Part shown: positions 51,837 to 60,009 of the stretch, in pieces
Layout of the letters: each line of letters opens with the position of its first letter
Numbering within the stretch: the stretch's first letter is position 1
Assembly (NCBI RefSeq): GCF_002097535.1
Contig: NZ_CP020772.1
Coordinates: 3,326,501-3,390,500, forward strand
Direction of reading: 5' to 3'
From: Halobacillus mangrovi
GTDB lineage: Bacteria; Bacillota; Bacilli; Bacillales; Halobacillaceae
DNA: 64,000 bases
Position numbers and translations under genes: made by a program
The notes under the pieces: model-generated
The model's database searches: none
Told to the model about the DNA's origin: nothing
Seen by the model: only the letters and a program-made list of their open reading frames with translations

Positions 51837-52616
51837 TTAACAGTTGGCGTGCATACCGCCATCAACGACTAAAACATCACCTGTCACATAATTTGAAGCG
51901 CCTGAAGCTAGAAAAAGCGCGGCTCCTTTTAAATCCTCATTCGATCCGAACCTGCGCATTGGTGTACGGTCAAGAATATAATCGCCACCTTCTTCCAGCA
52001 CTACTTTTGACATTTTTGTTGGGAAAAATCCCGGTGCTAAGGCGTTTACTTGGATATTTTCCGGTCCCAGCTTAACGGCCAGATCTTTTGTAAAAGTAAT
52101 AACAGCGCCCTTACTTGCGTTGTAGCCAATCGTGTCCATAAAGCGTGGATCCGCGCCGCCAAGCCCGGCGACAGAAGCTATGTTGATGATCTTTCCTGCT
52201 TTTTGGTCCACCATTACTTCTCCAACTTTTTGTGACATGAGGAAGGTCCCTGTTACATTTACGTTCATCACCTTTTGGAAAGCTTCCAGTGGCATTTCCA
52301 GGGTAGGGGCTCCCCAGGTGGCTCCACTATTATTGACAAGGATATCGATGGTTCTAAAACGATCGAGAGTCTGTTCGACCACCGCTTGAATATCTTCTGG
52401 ATTGGTGACATCACAGCGAAGAGCGAGCGTCTGAACTCCAAGCTCCTCTTCAAGATTGGCAGCTGTCTTCTGACAAGCCTCTACTTTTCTGGAACATAGA
52501 ACTACATTCGCCCCAGCCTCTGCCAACCCTTCTGCAATTTGTTCTCCAAGTCCGCGTCCCCCTCCAGTTACAATTGCGGTCTTACCGGTCAGGTCAAATA
52601 ATTGCTTTACATGCAT
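51837..52616 (-). CDS. Short-chain dehydrogenase/reductase
   Basis: This 259-residue SDR has the glycine-rich cofactor motif VTGGGRGLGEQIAEGLAEAGANV, NNSGATWGAP and a catalytic region ASVAGLGGADPRFMDTIGYNASKGAV with the Tyr-x-x-x-Lys (YNASK). It is a typical 3-oxoacyl or secondary-alcohol reductase in the FabG-like group. AAGGAGTGATTGG precedes ATG 52616; an in-frame start upstream overlaps the preceding gene. The exact substrate within the operon is unknown. Confidence 0.87.
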   Translation of the reverse strand: MHVKQLFDLTGKTAIVTGGGRGLGEQIAEGLAEAGANVVLCSRKVEACQKTAANLEEELGVQTLALRCDVTNPEDIQAVVEQTLDRFRTIDILVNNSGATWGAPTLEMPLEAFQKVMNVNVTGTFLMSQKVGEVMVDQKAGKIINIASVAGLGGADPRFMDTIGYNASKGAVITFTKDLAVKLGPENIQVNALAPGFFPTKMSKVVLEEGGDYILDRTPMRRFGSNEDLKGAALFLASGASNYVTGDVLVVDGGMHANC

Positions 52617-52620
52617 CCAA

Positions 52621-53832
52621 TCACTCCTTATATTTAGATAATTCCAGTTTGGCAATCTGTCTTCGGTGAACTTCATCCGGCCCGTCTGCGAGTCGCAACG
52701 TTCTTGCACCTGCCCATTGGGCAGCTAATGAGAAGTCATCACTCACACCTGCAGCACCATGAGCCTGGATGGCTCGGTCGATGACCCTTAGAGCCATATT
52801 GGGAGCAACGACTTTTATCATGGCAATTTCCGTTTTCGCCTGTGTATTTCCAACAGTGTCCATCATGTGGGCGGCCTTTAAGGTGAGTAACCTAGCTTGT
52901 TCAAGCTCGATCCTTGAATCGGCAATCCATTCTCTGATCACCCCTTGCTCTGCTAAAGGCTTATGAAAAGCCACACGCTTTTGTACGCGCTTACACAAAT
53001 CTTCAAGGGCTCTTTCTGCAGCACCGATTAAACGCATGCAGTGATGGATACGCCCAGGACCGAGACGTCCTTGTGCAATAGCAAACCCTTTCCCTTCGCC
53101 CCAAATGATATTGCTTAGAGGAACTCTGACATTTTCAAAGTCAATTTCCGCATGTCCGTGAGGGGCATGGTCATATCCGAAAACAGGCAGCATCCGCTTG
53201 ATCGTAACCCCAGGAGTATCGAGTGGCACGATGACCATCGATTGTTGGTCATATTTAGGAGCTTCCGGATCTGTTTTTCCCATAAAAATCGCCATCTTAC
53301 ACCGTGGATCACCAGCTCCCGAGGACCACCATTTTCGGCCATTTATCACATACTCGTCTCCTTGCCTTTCAACCCGTGCTTCTATGTTGGTCGCATCTGA
53401 GGAAGCTACATCCGGTTCCGTCATTGAAAAGCAAGAACGAATCTCACCATTTAATAAAGGCTCAAGCCATTGTTTTTTCTGTTCTTCACTTCCATACCGG
53501 GCTAGTACTTCCATGTTTCCAGTATCGGGCGCATTGCAATTAAACACCTCAGGGCCTATCAGCGAACGCCCCATCCACTCACACAACGGTGCATATTCTA
53601 AATTGGTCAATCCAGCTCCATATGTATCGTCTGGCAAAAATAAATTCCATAAACCTTCTTCACGTGCCTTAGCCTTTAATTCTTCCAAGATCGGTGGAAC
53701 GTCTGACCAGCGGGATTCTTGTTTATTCAATTGTTGCTCATAAACTTTTTCATTGGGAAAGATGTTTTCCTCCATAAAAGAATGAATTTTCTGCTCATAT
53801 CTTTTTACATTATCAGAGTGATCAAAATTCAC
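52621..53832 (-). CDS. Acyl-CoA dehydrogenase
   Basis: This 403-residue protein is an acyl-CoA dehydrogenase of the ACAD10/11-like group. Flavin motifs are [20 protein letters not shown] and [13 protein letters not shown]; the end has [37 protein letters not shown]. It starts the catabolic operon. GTG 53832 is preceded by AAAGGAGGAAGAAT. Together with the kinase-like protein encoded downstream it resembles the two parts of ACAD11, suggesting handling of 4-hydroxy acids. Two palindromic operators lie just upstream. Confidence 0.88.
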   Translation of the reverse strand: MNFDHSDNVKRYEQKIHSFMEENIFPNEKVYEQQLNKQESRWSDVPPILEELKAKAREEGLWNLFLPDDTYGAGLTNLEYAPLCEWMGRSLIGPEVFNCNAPDTGNMEVLARYGSEEQKKQWLEPLLNGEIRSCFSMTEPDVASSDATNIEARVERQGDEYVINGRKWWSSGAGDPRCKMAIFMGKTDPEAPKYDQQSMVIVPLDTPGVTIKRMLPVFGYDHAPHGHAEIDFENVRVPLSNIIWGEGKGFAIAQGRLGPGRIHHCMRLIGAAERALEDLCKRVQKRVAFHKPLAEQGVIREWIADSRIELEQARLLTLKAAHMMDTVGNTQAKTEIAMIKVVAPNMALRVIDRAIQAHGAAGVSDDFSLAAQWAGARTLRLADGPDEVHRRQIAKLELSKYKE

Positions 53833-53854
53833 ATTCTTCCTCCTTTCTCCTAAA

Positions 53855-53872
53855 ACATACCGGATAGTATGT
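53855..53872. promoter_or_regulatory. Palindromic operator of the acyl-CoA operon, TetR type
   Basis: ACATACCGGATAGTATGT is an inverted repeat with 6-bp arms and a 6-base centre, 23 bp upstream of the first gene. Its form suits a TetR-family acyl-CoA or ligand-responsive repressor. Confidence 0.55.
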
Positions 53873-53914
53873 AATCTTATTCTATATGGATAATTCTGAA
53901 AATTCAACAAAAAA

Positions 53915-53928
53915 TGAGTGATCATTCA
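53915..53928. promoter_or_regulatory. FadR-like box upstream of the acyl-CoA operon
   Basis: TGAGTGATCATTCA is near to the B. subtilis FadR operator class (TGAATGAnTAnTCATTCA, from memory), a dyad about 85 bp before the first start. It supports control by a long-chain acyl-CoA sensor. Confidence 0.5.
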
Positions 53929-54015
53929 GTTTTATAATTACAATTTCTCATAAAAAGCCCACAAATACATAGGTATGGAATGTAGCAAATAATTTCCAGG
54001 GAGGAGATCGACATC

Positions 54016-54312
54016 ATGAGCGAAAATCACAACGGATCCAACTCATTTTCGAATAAAAAAGAAAAAGGTTTTATTAAAGGTGTGTCTAAAGAAGCCAATG
54101 ATCTTGTTCACAACACCGTAGACACTTCTGGTAAGATCATAAAGTCTATTACGGGTGAGGGTGGATTGATTGGCAAAACGATTGATTCATCTGGAAACAT
54201 TGTAAAGAAGGCCTCTGAAAAAGGCTCAGAAGCTATAGGTAAGACTGTAGACTCGTCTTCCAAAGCATTTAAGAGCTTAAAAGATAAAACGTTCAACAAG
54301 AAGAAGAGATAA
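54016..54312 (+). CDS. Small basic repeat protein
   Basis: This 98-residue protein has three copies of an amphipathic repeat of about 22 residues: NTVDTSGKIIKSITGEGGLIG, then KTIDSSGNIVKKAS with EKGSEAIG, then KTVDSSSKAFKSL. The ends are Ser/Asn-rich and Lys/Arg-rich. No known family is recognised; the repeats resemble LEA-like or apolipoprotein-like helices that bind membranes or surfaces. GGGAGGAG lies nine bases before ATG 54016. It has its own terminator and sits beside the acyl-CoA operon operators, transcribed away from it. Confidence 0.6.
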   Translation: MSENHNGSNSFSNKKEKGFIKGVSKEANDLVHNTVDTSGKIIKSITGEGGLIGKTIDSSGNIVKKASEKGSEAIGKTVDSSSKAFKSLKDKTFNKKKR

Positions 54313-54314
54313 GG

Positions 54315-54353
54315 AAAAAGGCTGACTGGCAAAGCTGCCAGTCAGCCTTTTTT
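54315..54353 (+). terminator. Terminator after the small repeat protein
   Basis: AAAGGCTGACTGGCA and its exact complement form a 15-bp stem with a four-base loop, followed by TTTTTT. Confidence 0.92.
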
Positions 54354-54387
54354 CATGTTAATGAAGATTAGAATAGGAGATAAAAAT

Positions 54388-54575
54388 AGGCGCTAAGGTG
54401 AGCTAACGCCTAATGCCAGGGAAAATTTCACAGCTGTGGGAAGCCGTGATTCTATAACTGAGATGTTATAGATAGTTTAGAATATGTCCTTATAGAGCTT
54501 TTTGACTTGGCAGATGCCCGTACTCATTCGTCTATTTTTCAGCTTAGACGTTTCTAAACTTTCTAGAAAATAGAC
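54388..54575 (+). other. Folded intergenic region before the spore-coat gene
   Basis: Three hairpins follow one another: AGGCGCTA/TAACGCCT (54388-54411), TCACAGCT/AGCCGTGA (54428-54449) and CTATAAC/GTTATAG (54452-54471). A longer stem GTCTATTTT/AAAATAGAC (54530-54575) encloses GTCTA/TAGAC. Such density between a terminator and a coat gene suggests a structured leader or a small RNA. No ribosome binding site or frame was seen inside. Confidence 0.4.
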
Positions 54576-54645
54576 TCTTATACAAGCATACTTATAGACT
54601 TCACATAAATTATAGGGAACAACTAACAAAGGAGAGATTTTTCAA

Positions 54646-55164
54646 ATGGGTTCTTGTTCTAAAGGAAAAGGCAGCGAATGTGTACGTGACACAATTAAAA
54701 AGATTATCGCTGCACAGGATGAAGTTGCTGAGCGCGATCACTGTTGTGATGTGAGCTGTGAGCGTTCTATTCGCGACCTTCTTTCACCTGCTGGTGCAGG
54801 AATGGGAGACACGACGATTCCATTTACACTTATTTGTAAAGACTGCAAGCCTTTCATTGGGAGCGGTGCAAGATTTGCTAATAATATGTATCAATGCTTG
54901 GAATCTCCATTTTTCAGAGCTAAAAAATTCGTAGACGATAGCAAAGATTGCGTCAAACTTGAGCTTTTGATTCCTATTAATGGTGGAAACTCTTGCAGTA
55001 GCAGAGGGAAAAAAGGTGGAGTATGTGATTTCCTAGATATGGCTCCAGGATTCTATGAAACAGGTGTGTGTATCACAGTCGACCTAGATTGCTTCTGCGG
55101 CATTAGCTGCTTATCGCCAACTACTCCAGAACCATATCCATCTCAGGCGCCAGCACACGACTAA
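54646..55164 (+). CDS. cotZ: Spore coat protein, CotY/CotZ family
   Basis: This 172-residue cysteine-rich protein (about 15 Cys) matches the CotY/CotZ/ExsY family, which assembles the spore crust or exosporium by disulfide bonding. Recognisable parts are CVRDTIKKIIAAQDEV, DCKPFIG, FRAKKFVDDSKDCVKLELLIP and the terminal DLDCFCGISCL. It will be made in the mother cell late in sporulation, probably under sigma-K; CATACTTAT at 54588 resembles a sigma-K -10 weakly. AAAGGAGAG precedes the ATG. It shows the organism forms endospores. Confidence 0.9.
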   Translation: MGSCSKGKGSECVRDTIKKIIAAQDEVAERDHCCDVSCERSIRDLLSPAGAGMGDTTIPFTLICKDCKPFIGSGARFANNMYQCLESPFFRAKKFVDDSKDCVKLELLIPINGGNSCSSRGKKGGVCDFLDMAPGFYETGVCITVDLDCFCGISCLSPTTPEPYPSQAPAHD

Positions 55165-55226
55165 ACTTCTGCTTATAAAACCCAGAGTGCTCTTTTAGCC
55201 TCTGGGTTTTTAGTCTCCATTATTGT

Positions 55227-55688
55227 CTACCCTCGTACGACAGGAGATGAACTCCATGTACCGAACTGTTTCCTTATGTGGACGATTTGGCCAATATGAT
55301 AGGCATTATGAATAAATAGATGTGCGAGTGTTTCGGACCATTTCTCAAGTTTTTCTTCACTAGATAAATAGATTTGTCTGCGGAAGCCGGCCATAACTTT
55401 TTGGTAGTTCCGGATCGTTTGATTCCAGTCTCCTCCATCGTGATTTTGAAACGTGTTATAATGGCGGGGCAGCTCCTGAACTTCCTCACCTCGAAACCTG
55501 CATAGGTAGCGATAGTTGTAGAAGTAAAGATGATGGACAAGCTCTGCAATGGAGTTGGTATGATCGTCCGGTTTAACCTGAGCTTGATATTCCGTCAAGT
55601 CTTTGACAGCAAAATTAAAGCAAACGAACCAACTGTTTTCGTCATAAATCGCAGCTAGTTGCTCAAGCAAAACGTTTCTTACACCCAT
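55227..55688 (-). CDS. DinB-family protein
   Basis: This 153-residue four-helix-bundle protein matches DinB/YfiT-like proteins. The putative metal-binding histidines are in ELVHHLYFYNYRYLC and LFIHNAYHIGQIVHIRKQFG. DinB proteins act as thiol- or metal-dependent transferases in some cases, and most are uncharacterised. ATG 55688 has GGAGGGG six bases upstream. It points towards the convergent coat gene. Confidence 0.8.
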   Translation of the reverse strand: MGVRNVLLEQLAAIYDENSWFVCFNFAVKDLTEYQAQVKPDDHTNSIAELVHHLYFYNYRYLCRFRGEEVQELPRHYNTFQNHDGGDWNQTIRNYQKVMAGFRRQIYLSSEEKLEKWSETLAHLFIHNAYHIGQIVHIRKQFGTWSSSPVVRG

Positions 55689-55858
55689 TCTCATCCCCTC
55701 CAGTATTAATATTCATTTATTCGGCAAATATCTTCAATATCCTTCTTTTTTCGATTGGAAATATAAGGATACGTGATATATTCCTTATGGTTATAGGGAG
55801 TTTTGTTTTAATATAGAAAAAAACAGGGAATAGGTTAGATTTGAGAGGAGTTTTTATT

Positions 55859-56689
55859 ATGCAGAGAAATAAAGAATTGCATGATTTTTTGTTAGATAAG
55901 GCTGAACAATTGACTGAAGAATGGTATGAATCTCTGGATAAAACAGGGGGAGGAGTGTATGCTTCCAACGACCCAGAAGTCATTCGAACACTAAAAGCAC
56001 AAAACTTTGAATTTCATCAGCATCTTTGTAAAGTATTCGTTATGGAAAAAAGTAGTTTTTTCCAAGAATTTGATGAGTGGATCATGAATGTAGCTAGTGA
56101 TCCGGAACATTTAAATACTCCTACTCACCTAATTATGAGAGAGTTCATACGAGTAAGGAACCAATATATGGTTTTCATTGATGAATTTATACAAAACCAG
56201 ACCAAATTAGTAAGACAGAATAAGATCGACCTATGGAAGACTGTTATTATTGAAGCTATCGATGTCGTTATGACACGTGTAGTAGAAGAAAAACACAATC
56301 ACCTAAATAAACGGATTGACGAACAGGAGAATACGATTAATGAGTTAAGTTCACCTGTCATCGATTTATCCAATGGAAAAGCGCTCCTGCCTTTAGTAGG
56401 AGAAATCGATACGTTTAGAGCAAGTTCGATTCTCGAAAATACACTGGCCAAATGTACAGAAAAGAATACCAATCATCTATACATCGACTTATCCGGCGTC
56501 TACCTTGTAGATACAATGGTAGCTCAACAAATTTTCCAATTAATTAATGCCTTGAAACTAATCGGTGTCGAAACCACGATGTCAGGTATTCGACCAGAAA
56601 TAGCTCATACGGCTGTCCATTTGGGGATCGATTTTGGAAATATATCAATTACTCCCACGCTTGCCAAAGCTTTTTCCCTGCCGAACTAA
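55859..56689 (+). CDS. RsbR-type stressosome protein
   Basis: This 276-residue protein has an N-terminal RsbR-type non-haem-globin domain (about residues 1-145) and a C-terminal STAS domain (about 155-270: ALLPLVGEIDTFRASSILENTL...HLYIDLSGVYLVDTMVAQQIFQLINALKLIGVETTMSGIRPEIAHTAVHLG). The Thr in VDTMVA is at the phosphorylation position used by RsbT. Paralogues form the stressosome that controls sigma-B release. No rsbS/rsbT lies near, so it is a stand-alone paralogue. Sigma-B-like promoters elsewhere in the window agree with an active system. GAGGAG precedes ATG 55859. Confidence 0.87.
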   Translation: MQRNKELHDFLLDKAEQLTEEWYESLDKTGGGVYASNDPEVIRTLKAQNFEFHQHLCKVFVMEKSSFFQEFDEWIMNVASDPEHLNTPTHLIMREFIRVRNQYMVFIDEFIQNQTKLVRQNKIDLWKTVIIEAIDVVMTRVVEEKHNHLNKRIDEQENTINELSSPVIDLSNGKALLPLVGEIDTFRASSILENTLAKCTEKNTNHLYIDLSGVYLVDTMVAQQIFQLINALKLIGVETTMSGIRPEIAHTAVHLGIDFGNISITPTLAKAFSLPN

Positions 56690-56692
56690 AAC

Positions 56693-56718
56693 AAACCCTC
56701 TTTGACTAGAGGGTTTAT
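56693..56718. terminator. Terminator between rsbR-like and nucleotidyltransferase genes
   Basis: AAACCCTCT and AGAGGGTTT form a 9-bp stem between convergent genes. Confidence 0.8.
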
Positions 56719-57485
56719 TTCTTTTGAAATTCTTTTATCATTCTTTTTAAAAACGGGAGTGTGTACTCAAGCTTAGGAAGATTCTTCTCTATCCAATGCT
56801 CCTGATCACTCAAAACGGCAGTGAAGATGAGTATGGCTTCAGGATGTTCATCTGGGGTGGTCTTCAGGTAGATATGCCGGATACGATCTGTAATTTCCTC
56901 TGGGAGGGTTCGGTCCAGGGTCTTCAATCCAAGTTGAGCTCGATCAGGGGAGTACCGTTGAAGAAGAATTTGAGCTAGGTTAATGAGAAGGTCATTCAAT
57001 ACTTTGACGGCCCAAATATCATTTCCACGATCCGCTGCTTTTTTATATTGCAGTAGAAAAAAAGCTGCATCATCTACAGCGTCAATAAAATCTTGCTCAC
57101 TTAATTGTAAATGCTGCTTATCTTTGTATTTTTCCATCCGTCCTTCCGGATCATAAATTACACGAAAATAGTCTTTATGAATCAAGGTATCTTCCGTTAC
57201 TGTAAACAGATCAAGGTGAAGTAAATTATCATATACCGCAATGATCTGAGGAGCAATAATAAAAATATCGTCATAAAAGATAACGTCCCGATACGCCTCT
57301 ACATGACGTTTTCTGTCTTTTAAGAATTCTTGAACTTCATCCTCTGCTACCAAACAGTATAGATCCACATCAGAGTGCTCATCGTCCTCTTTTCTCCCCA
57401 TCGAACCTTTCAAAAAAACAGCCTTAACTCTCTCATCCTCTTGAAGGCTTTTGGTTATCTGATCTACTGCCTCTATTTGTCTCAT
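56715..57485 (-). CDS. Nucleotidyltransferase-domain protein
   Basis: This 256-residue protein has the Pol-beta-type nucleotidyltransferase motif LKGSMGRKEDDEHSDVDLYC, with Gly27-Ser28 and the acidic pair Asp39 and Asp41 that bind Mg-NTP. The rest is helical and resembles the C-terminal part of aminoglycoside nucleotidyltransferases or similar housekeeping enzymes. No resistance function is implied. It is convergent with the RsbR-like gene and appears monocistronic. Confidence 0.8.
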   Translation of the reverse strand: MRQIEAVDQITKSLQEDERVKAVFLKGSMGRKEDDEHSDVDLYCLVAEDEVQEFLKDRKRHVEAYRDVIFYDDIFIIAPQIIAVYDNLLHLDLFTVTEDTLIHKDYFRVIYDPEGRMEKYKDKQHLQLSEQDFIDAVDDAAFFLLQYKKAADRGNDIWAVKVLNDLLINLAQILLQRYSPDRAQLGLKTLDRTLPEEITDRIRHIYLKTTPDEHPEAILIFTAVLSDQEHWIEKNLPKLEYTLPFLKRMIKEFQKK

Positions 57486-57564
57486 TTTCCTCCTCCTTTT
57501 TAAAAATAAAGATTACAACATGATATAATAAACAGGAAAAAACTACAATAAGGAGTATGAGTCC

Positions 57565-58522
57565 TTGAACAGTATCGTTCGTCATAAAACAGAAGAACAC
57601 CTTCAACTCGAAACCCTACTGAACAGCCTTCCACTTGAGCCCTCTCAACGTAATGAAATTCATGAACAGTTCCTTAAACAATCGGCAGGATACTATGGCG
57701 AAACGAACACAGACCACTATCTTCGCTACCCCCACAGTTCACCTCCCCCCTCCATGACGTTCGGCTTTTTGATGGAATTCAGCATTTTCAAATGGATGCT
57801 CTAATTGTCCACCGGAGCTACTTATCATCTTAGAAGTAAAGAATTATAGAGGTGAGTTGATATTTGATTTCGACCATCACCAGCTTTTCCGCAAATTTAA
57901 CGGAGTAAAAGACCTTTTCCCAGACCCTTTTTTACAAGTGGAGCATCAGACTCGTCATCTTTCCCGCTGGCTGGGTTTATTCGGTTTCCCCGAAATTCCC
58001 ATTTCCCCCCTTATTGTCGTAGCAAGCCCCAAAACTGCGATCGAAACTTTTGGCAAAGACTCTTTCTATTTAATAAAGAGAATAGTAAGACCTAAAAACT
58101 TGATTTCGAGAGTAGAAGAGATGAGAAGAAATTTTACTGAGGTGGTATTGGACGAGGAAGAAGTAACGGCTTGTGTACCGCTTCAAAATGGAGCATATAC
58201 CTTATAAATCATCTTTGATGGAGCGCTATGAATTGAAAACGGGTGAATTAACTTTAGGAGTACAATGTCCACAGTGTTCTCTATTCAAAATGGAAAGAAA
58301 ACGTGATCATTGGAGATGCAGTGGGTGCGGAGGGAAATCTATGGATGCTCATTTAGGAGCGTTGAGAGATTATCAGTTGTTGCTTGGTAAGGAAATTACA
58401 AATGCTGAGTTTAGGAATTTTGCACAGATTAACTCTGTTAAAGTGACTCGTAGACTTTTAAAAGAAAGTTGCATCCCTAACGACAGCAATACAAACGCTA
58501 AAAAATATACAATAAATTTATA
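57565..58522 (+). pseudogene. NERD-domain nuclease-like gene with three frameshifts
   Basis: Four frame segments rebuild one NERD protein of about 320 residues. Segment 1 starts at TTG 57565 (MNSIVRHKTEEHLQLETLLN) and ends near the C-run at 57738-57746. Segment 2 in another frame reads LHDVRLFDGIQHFQMDALIVHRSY. Segment 3 starts LLIILEVKNYRGELIFDFDHH, the nuclease motif with EVKN. Segment 4, after about 58190, reads YELKTGELTLGVQCPQCSLFKMER, a C-terminal zinc ribbon CPQC...CSGC. With three breaks it cannot encode a working protein; a low-quality stretch of sequence is the alternative. Confidence 0.75.
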
Positions 58523-58536
58523 AGCTCTTTTAAAGA

Positions 58537-58662
58537 TAGGGCGCTATTCCCCATAGTTAGGACGTTACTCTCCTGCGTTAGGGCGTTAATATAGTGTGTT
58601 AGGGAGCTATTGGATTACGTAAGGGCGTTATACCTGCTAGTTAGGGCCCTATCTCTCTCTTC
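58537..58662. repeat. Six-copy 21-bp degenerate tandem repeat
   Basis: Six consecutive units of exactly 21 bp start at 58537, 58558, 58579, 58600, 58621 and 58642. Each opens with TAGGGCGYTAT or a near variant (TAGGACGTTA, TAGGGAGCTAT, AAGGGCGTTAT, TAGGGCCCTAT), while the other 10 bases differ freely. A period of 21 bp is two helical turns, so the conserved blocks lie on one face of the DNA. It sits between the broken NERD gene and the proA terminator. Confidence 0.85.
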
Positions 58663-58679
58663 CCACCTAACCAAAACAG

Positions 58680-58715
58680 AAAAAAAGAAGGGAAACTCCT
58701 CAGAGTTTCCCTTCT
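58680..58715 (-). terminator. Terminator of the proline operon
   Basis: On the minus strand AGAAGGGAAACTC and its exact complement make a 13-bp stem with a four-base loop, followed by seven Ts, twelve bases past the proA stop. Confidence 0.92.
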
Positions 58716-58726
58716 ATCCGTCTAAT

Positions 58727-59989
58727 TTATCGAATTTGGCCAGTTCCCTTCATCAAGAACTTCACAGTCGTTAACGCTGGAAGACCCATTGGTCCACGCG
58801 CATGAAGTTTTTGTGTGGAAATACCGATTTCAGCACCGAATCCTAGCGCACCACCGTCAGTAAAACGTGTGGATGCATTGTGATAAATGGCAGCAGCATC
58901 AACAAGTGCCATGAATTTCTCTGCCGCTTCACTATTTTCAGTAACGATTGCTTCAGAGTGTTTCGTACCATACGTTTCAATATGAGTGATCGCATCGGTT
59001 AGGTTATCTACTACTTTTACAGCGATATCTGTACTTAGATATTCATTCTTCCAATCTTCTTCCCCAGCAAGAACAGCTCCAGGAATTACTTCAAGAGCAC
59101 GCTCGTCGCCGTGAACATTGATATGGTTTTCTTTTAGTGCTGCAATTAGTTCGTCACTATGAGCAGCTAACCAGTCTTTATGCACGACCAGAGTTTCCGC
59201 AGCGTTACATACCGCTGGACGGTCTGTTTTTGCATTGACAAGAATGCTGATTGCTTTTTCAACATCTGCATCTTTATCTACATAGATGTGGCAATTTCCT
59301 ACTCCTGTTTCAAGAACAGGAACGGTTGCATTCTCAACGACCGCCTGGATCAGCTTGCCGCCTCCACGAGGAATAAGCACGTCGATATGCTCTTTCATCG
59401 TGAATAGTTCATTGGTTGCAGCACGGTCTGTAGAAGCGATGAATTGGACAGCTTCTTTCGGAATCTTAGTTCCCTCTAGACCACGGTGCATGACTTCAAC
59501 AATCGCCTGGTTAGAGTTGATCGCAGAAGAACCGCCTTTTAAGACAATAGCATTACCTGATTTAAGAGCTAAACCTGTCGCATCAACGGTTACGTTCGGG
59601 CGTGCTTCATAAATCATGCCAATGACGCCTAGAGGAACCGTTACTTTTTGGACTTGTAGATCGTTCTCCAACGTCCAATCAGAAATTACTTGGCCAGTCG
59701 GGTCTTCTAGTTCTGCGACCTCTCGCAAACCTTGAGCGAATTCAGCAATACGCTCTTTTGAAAGAGATAGACGATCCATGAATGCATCCGTGAACCCTTT
59801 CTCACGGCCGTTTGCCAAGTCTTTTTCATTAGCGGCAAGGATCGTTTCATATTCACGCTCAAGTACATCAGCAAGGTGCAGAAGTGCTTGGTTTTTCTCT
59901 TCTTTTGAAAGGATTATTAGTTTCTTGGAAGCTTTCTTCGCCTCAATAGCTCGTGCTTCCACATTCACATCATTTTTAATTAGTGTCAT
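58727..59989 (-). CDS. proA: Glutamate-5-semialdehyde dehydrogenase
   Basis: This 420-residue enzyme reduces gamma-glutamyl phosphate to glutamate semialdehyde, the second step of proline synthesis. The aldehyde-dehydrogenase-like catalytic region KTDRPAVCNAAETLVVH holds the nucleophilic cysteine; PLGVIGMIYEARPNVT and ALKSGNAIVLKGGSSA are cofactor segments; the ending is RGPMGLPALTTVKFLMKGTGQIR. ATG 59989 has AAGGAGGTCTTTG in front. It is the third gene of the reductase-kinase-dehydrogenase operon, the order called proHJA in Halobacillus, which supports osmoprotectant proline production. Confidence 0.93.
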   Translation of the reverse strand: MTLIKNDVNVEARAIEAKKASKKLIILSKEEKNQALLHLADVLEREYETILAANEKDLANGREKGFTDAFMDRLSLSKERIAEFAQGLREVAELEDPTGQVISDWTLENDLQVQKVTVPLGVIGMIYEARPNVTVDATGLALKSGNAIVLKGGSSAINSNQAIVEVMHRGLEGTKIPKEAVQFIASTDRAATNELFTMKEHIDVLIPRGGGKLIQAVVENATVPVLETGVGNCHIYVDKDADVEKAISILVNAKTDRPAVCNAAETLVVHKDWLAAHSDELIAALKENHINVHGDERALEVIPGAVLAGEEDWKNEYLSTDIAVKVVDNLTDAITHIETYGTKHSEAIVTENSEAAEKFMALVDAAAIYHNASTRFTDGGALGFGAEIGISTQKLHARGPMGLPALTTVKFLMKGTGQIR

Positions 59990-60009
59990 CAAAGACCTCC
60001 TTGAGTATT

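Noticed and set aside
58537..58662. CRISPR array
   Set aside because: Units are 21 bp without separate spacers, only half of each is conserved, and no cas genes are near.
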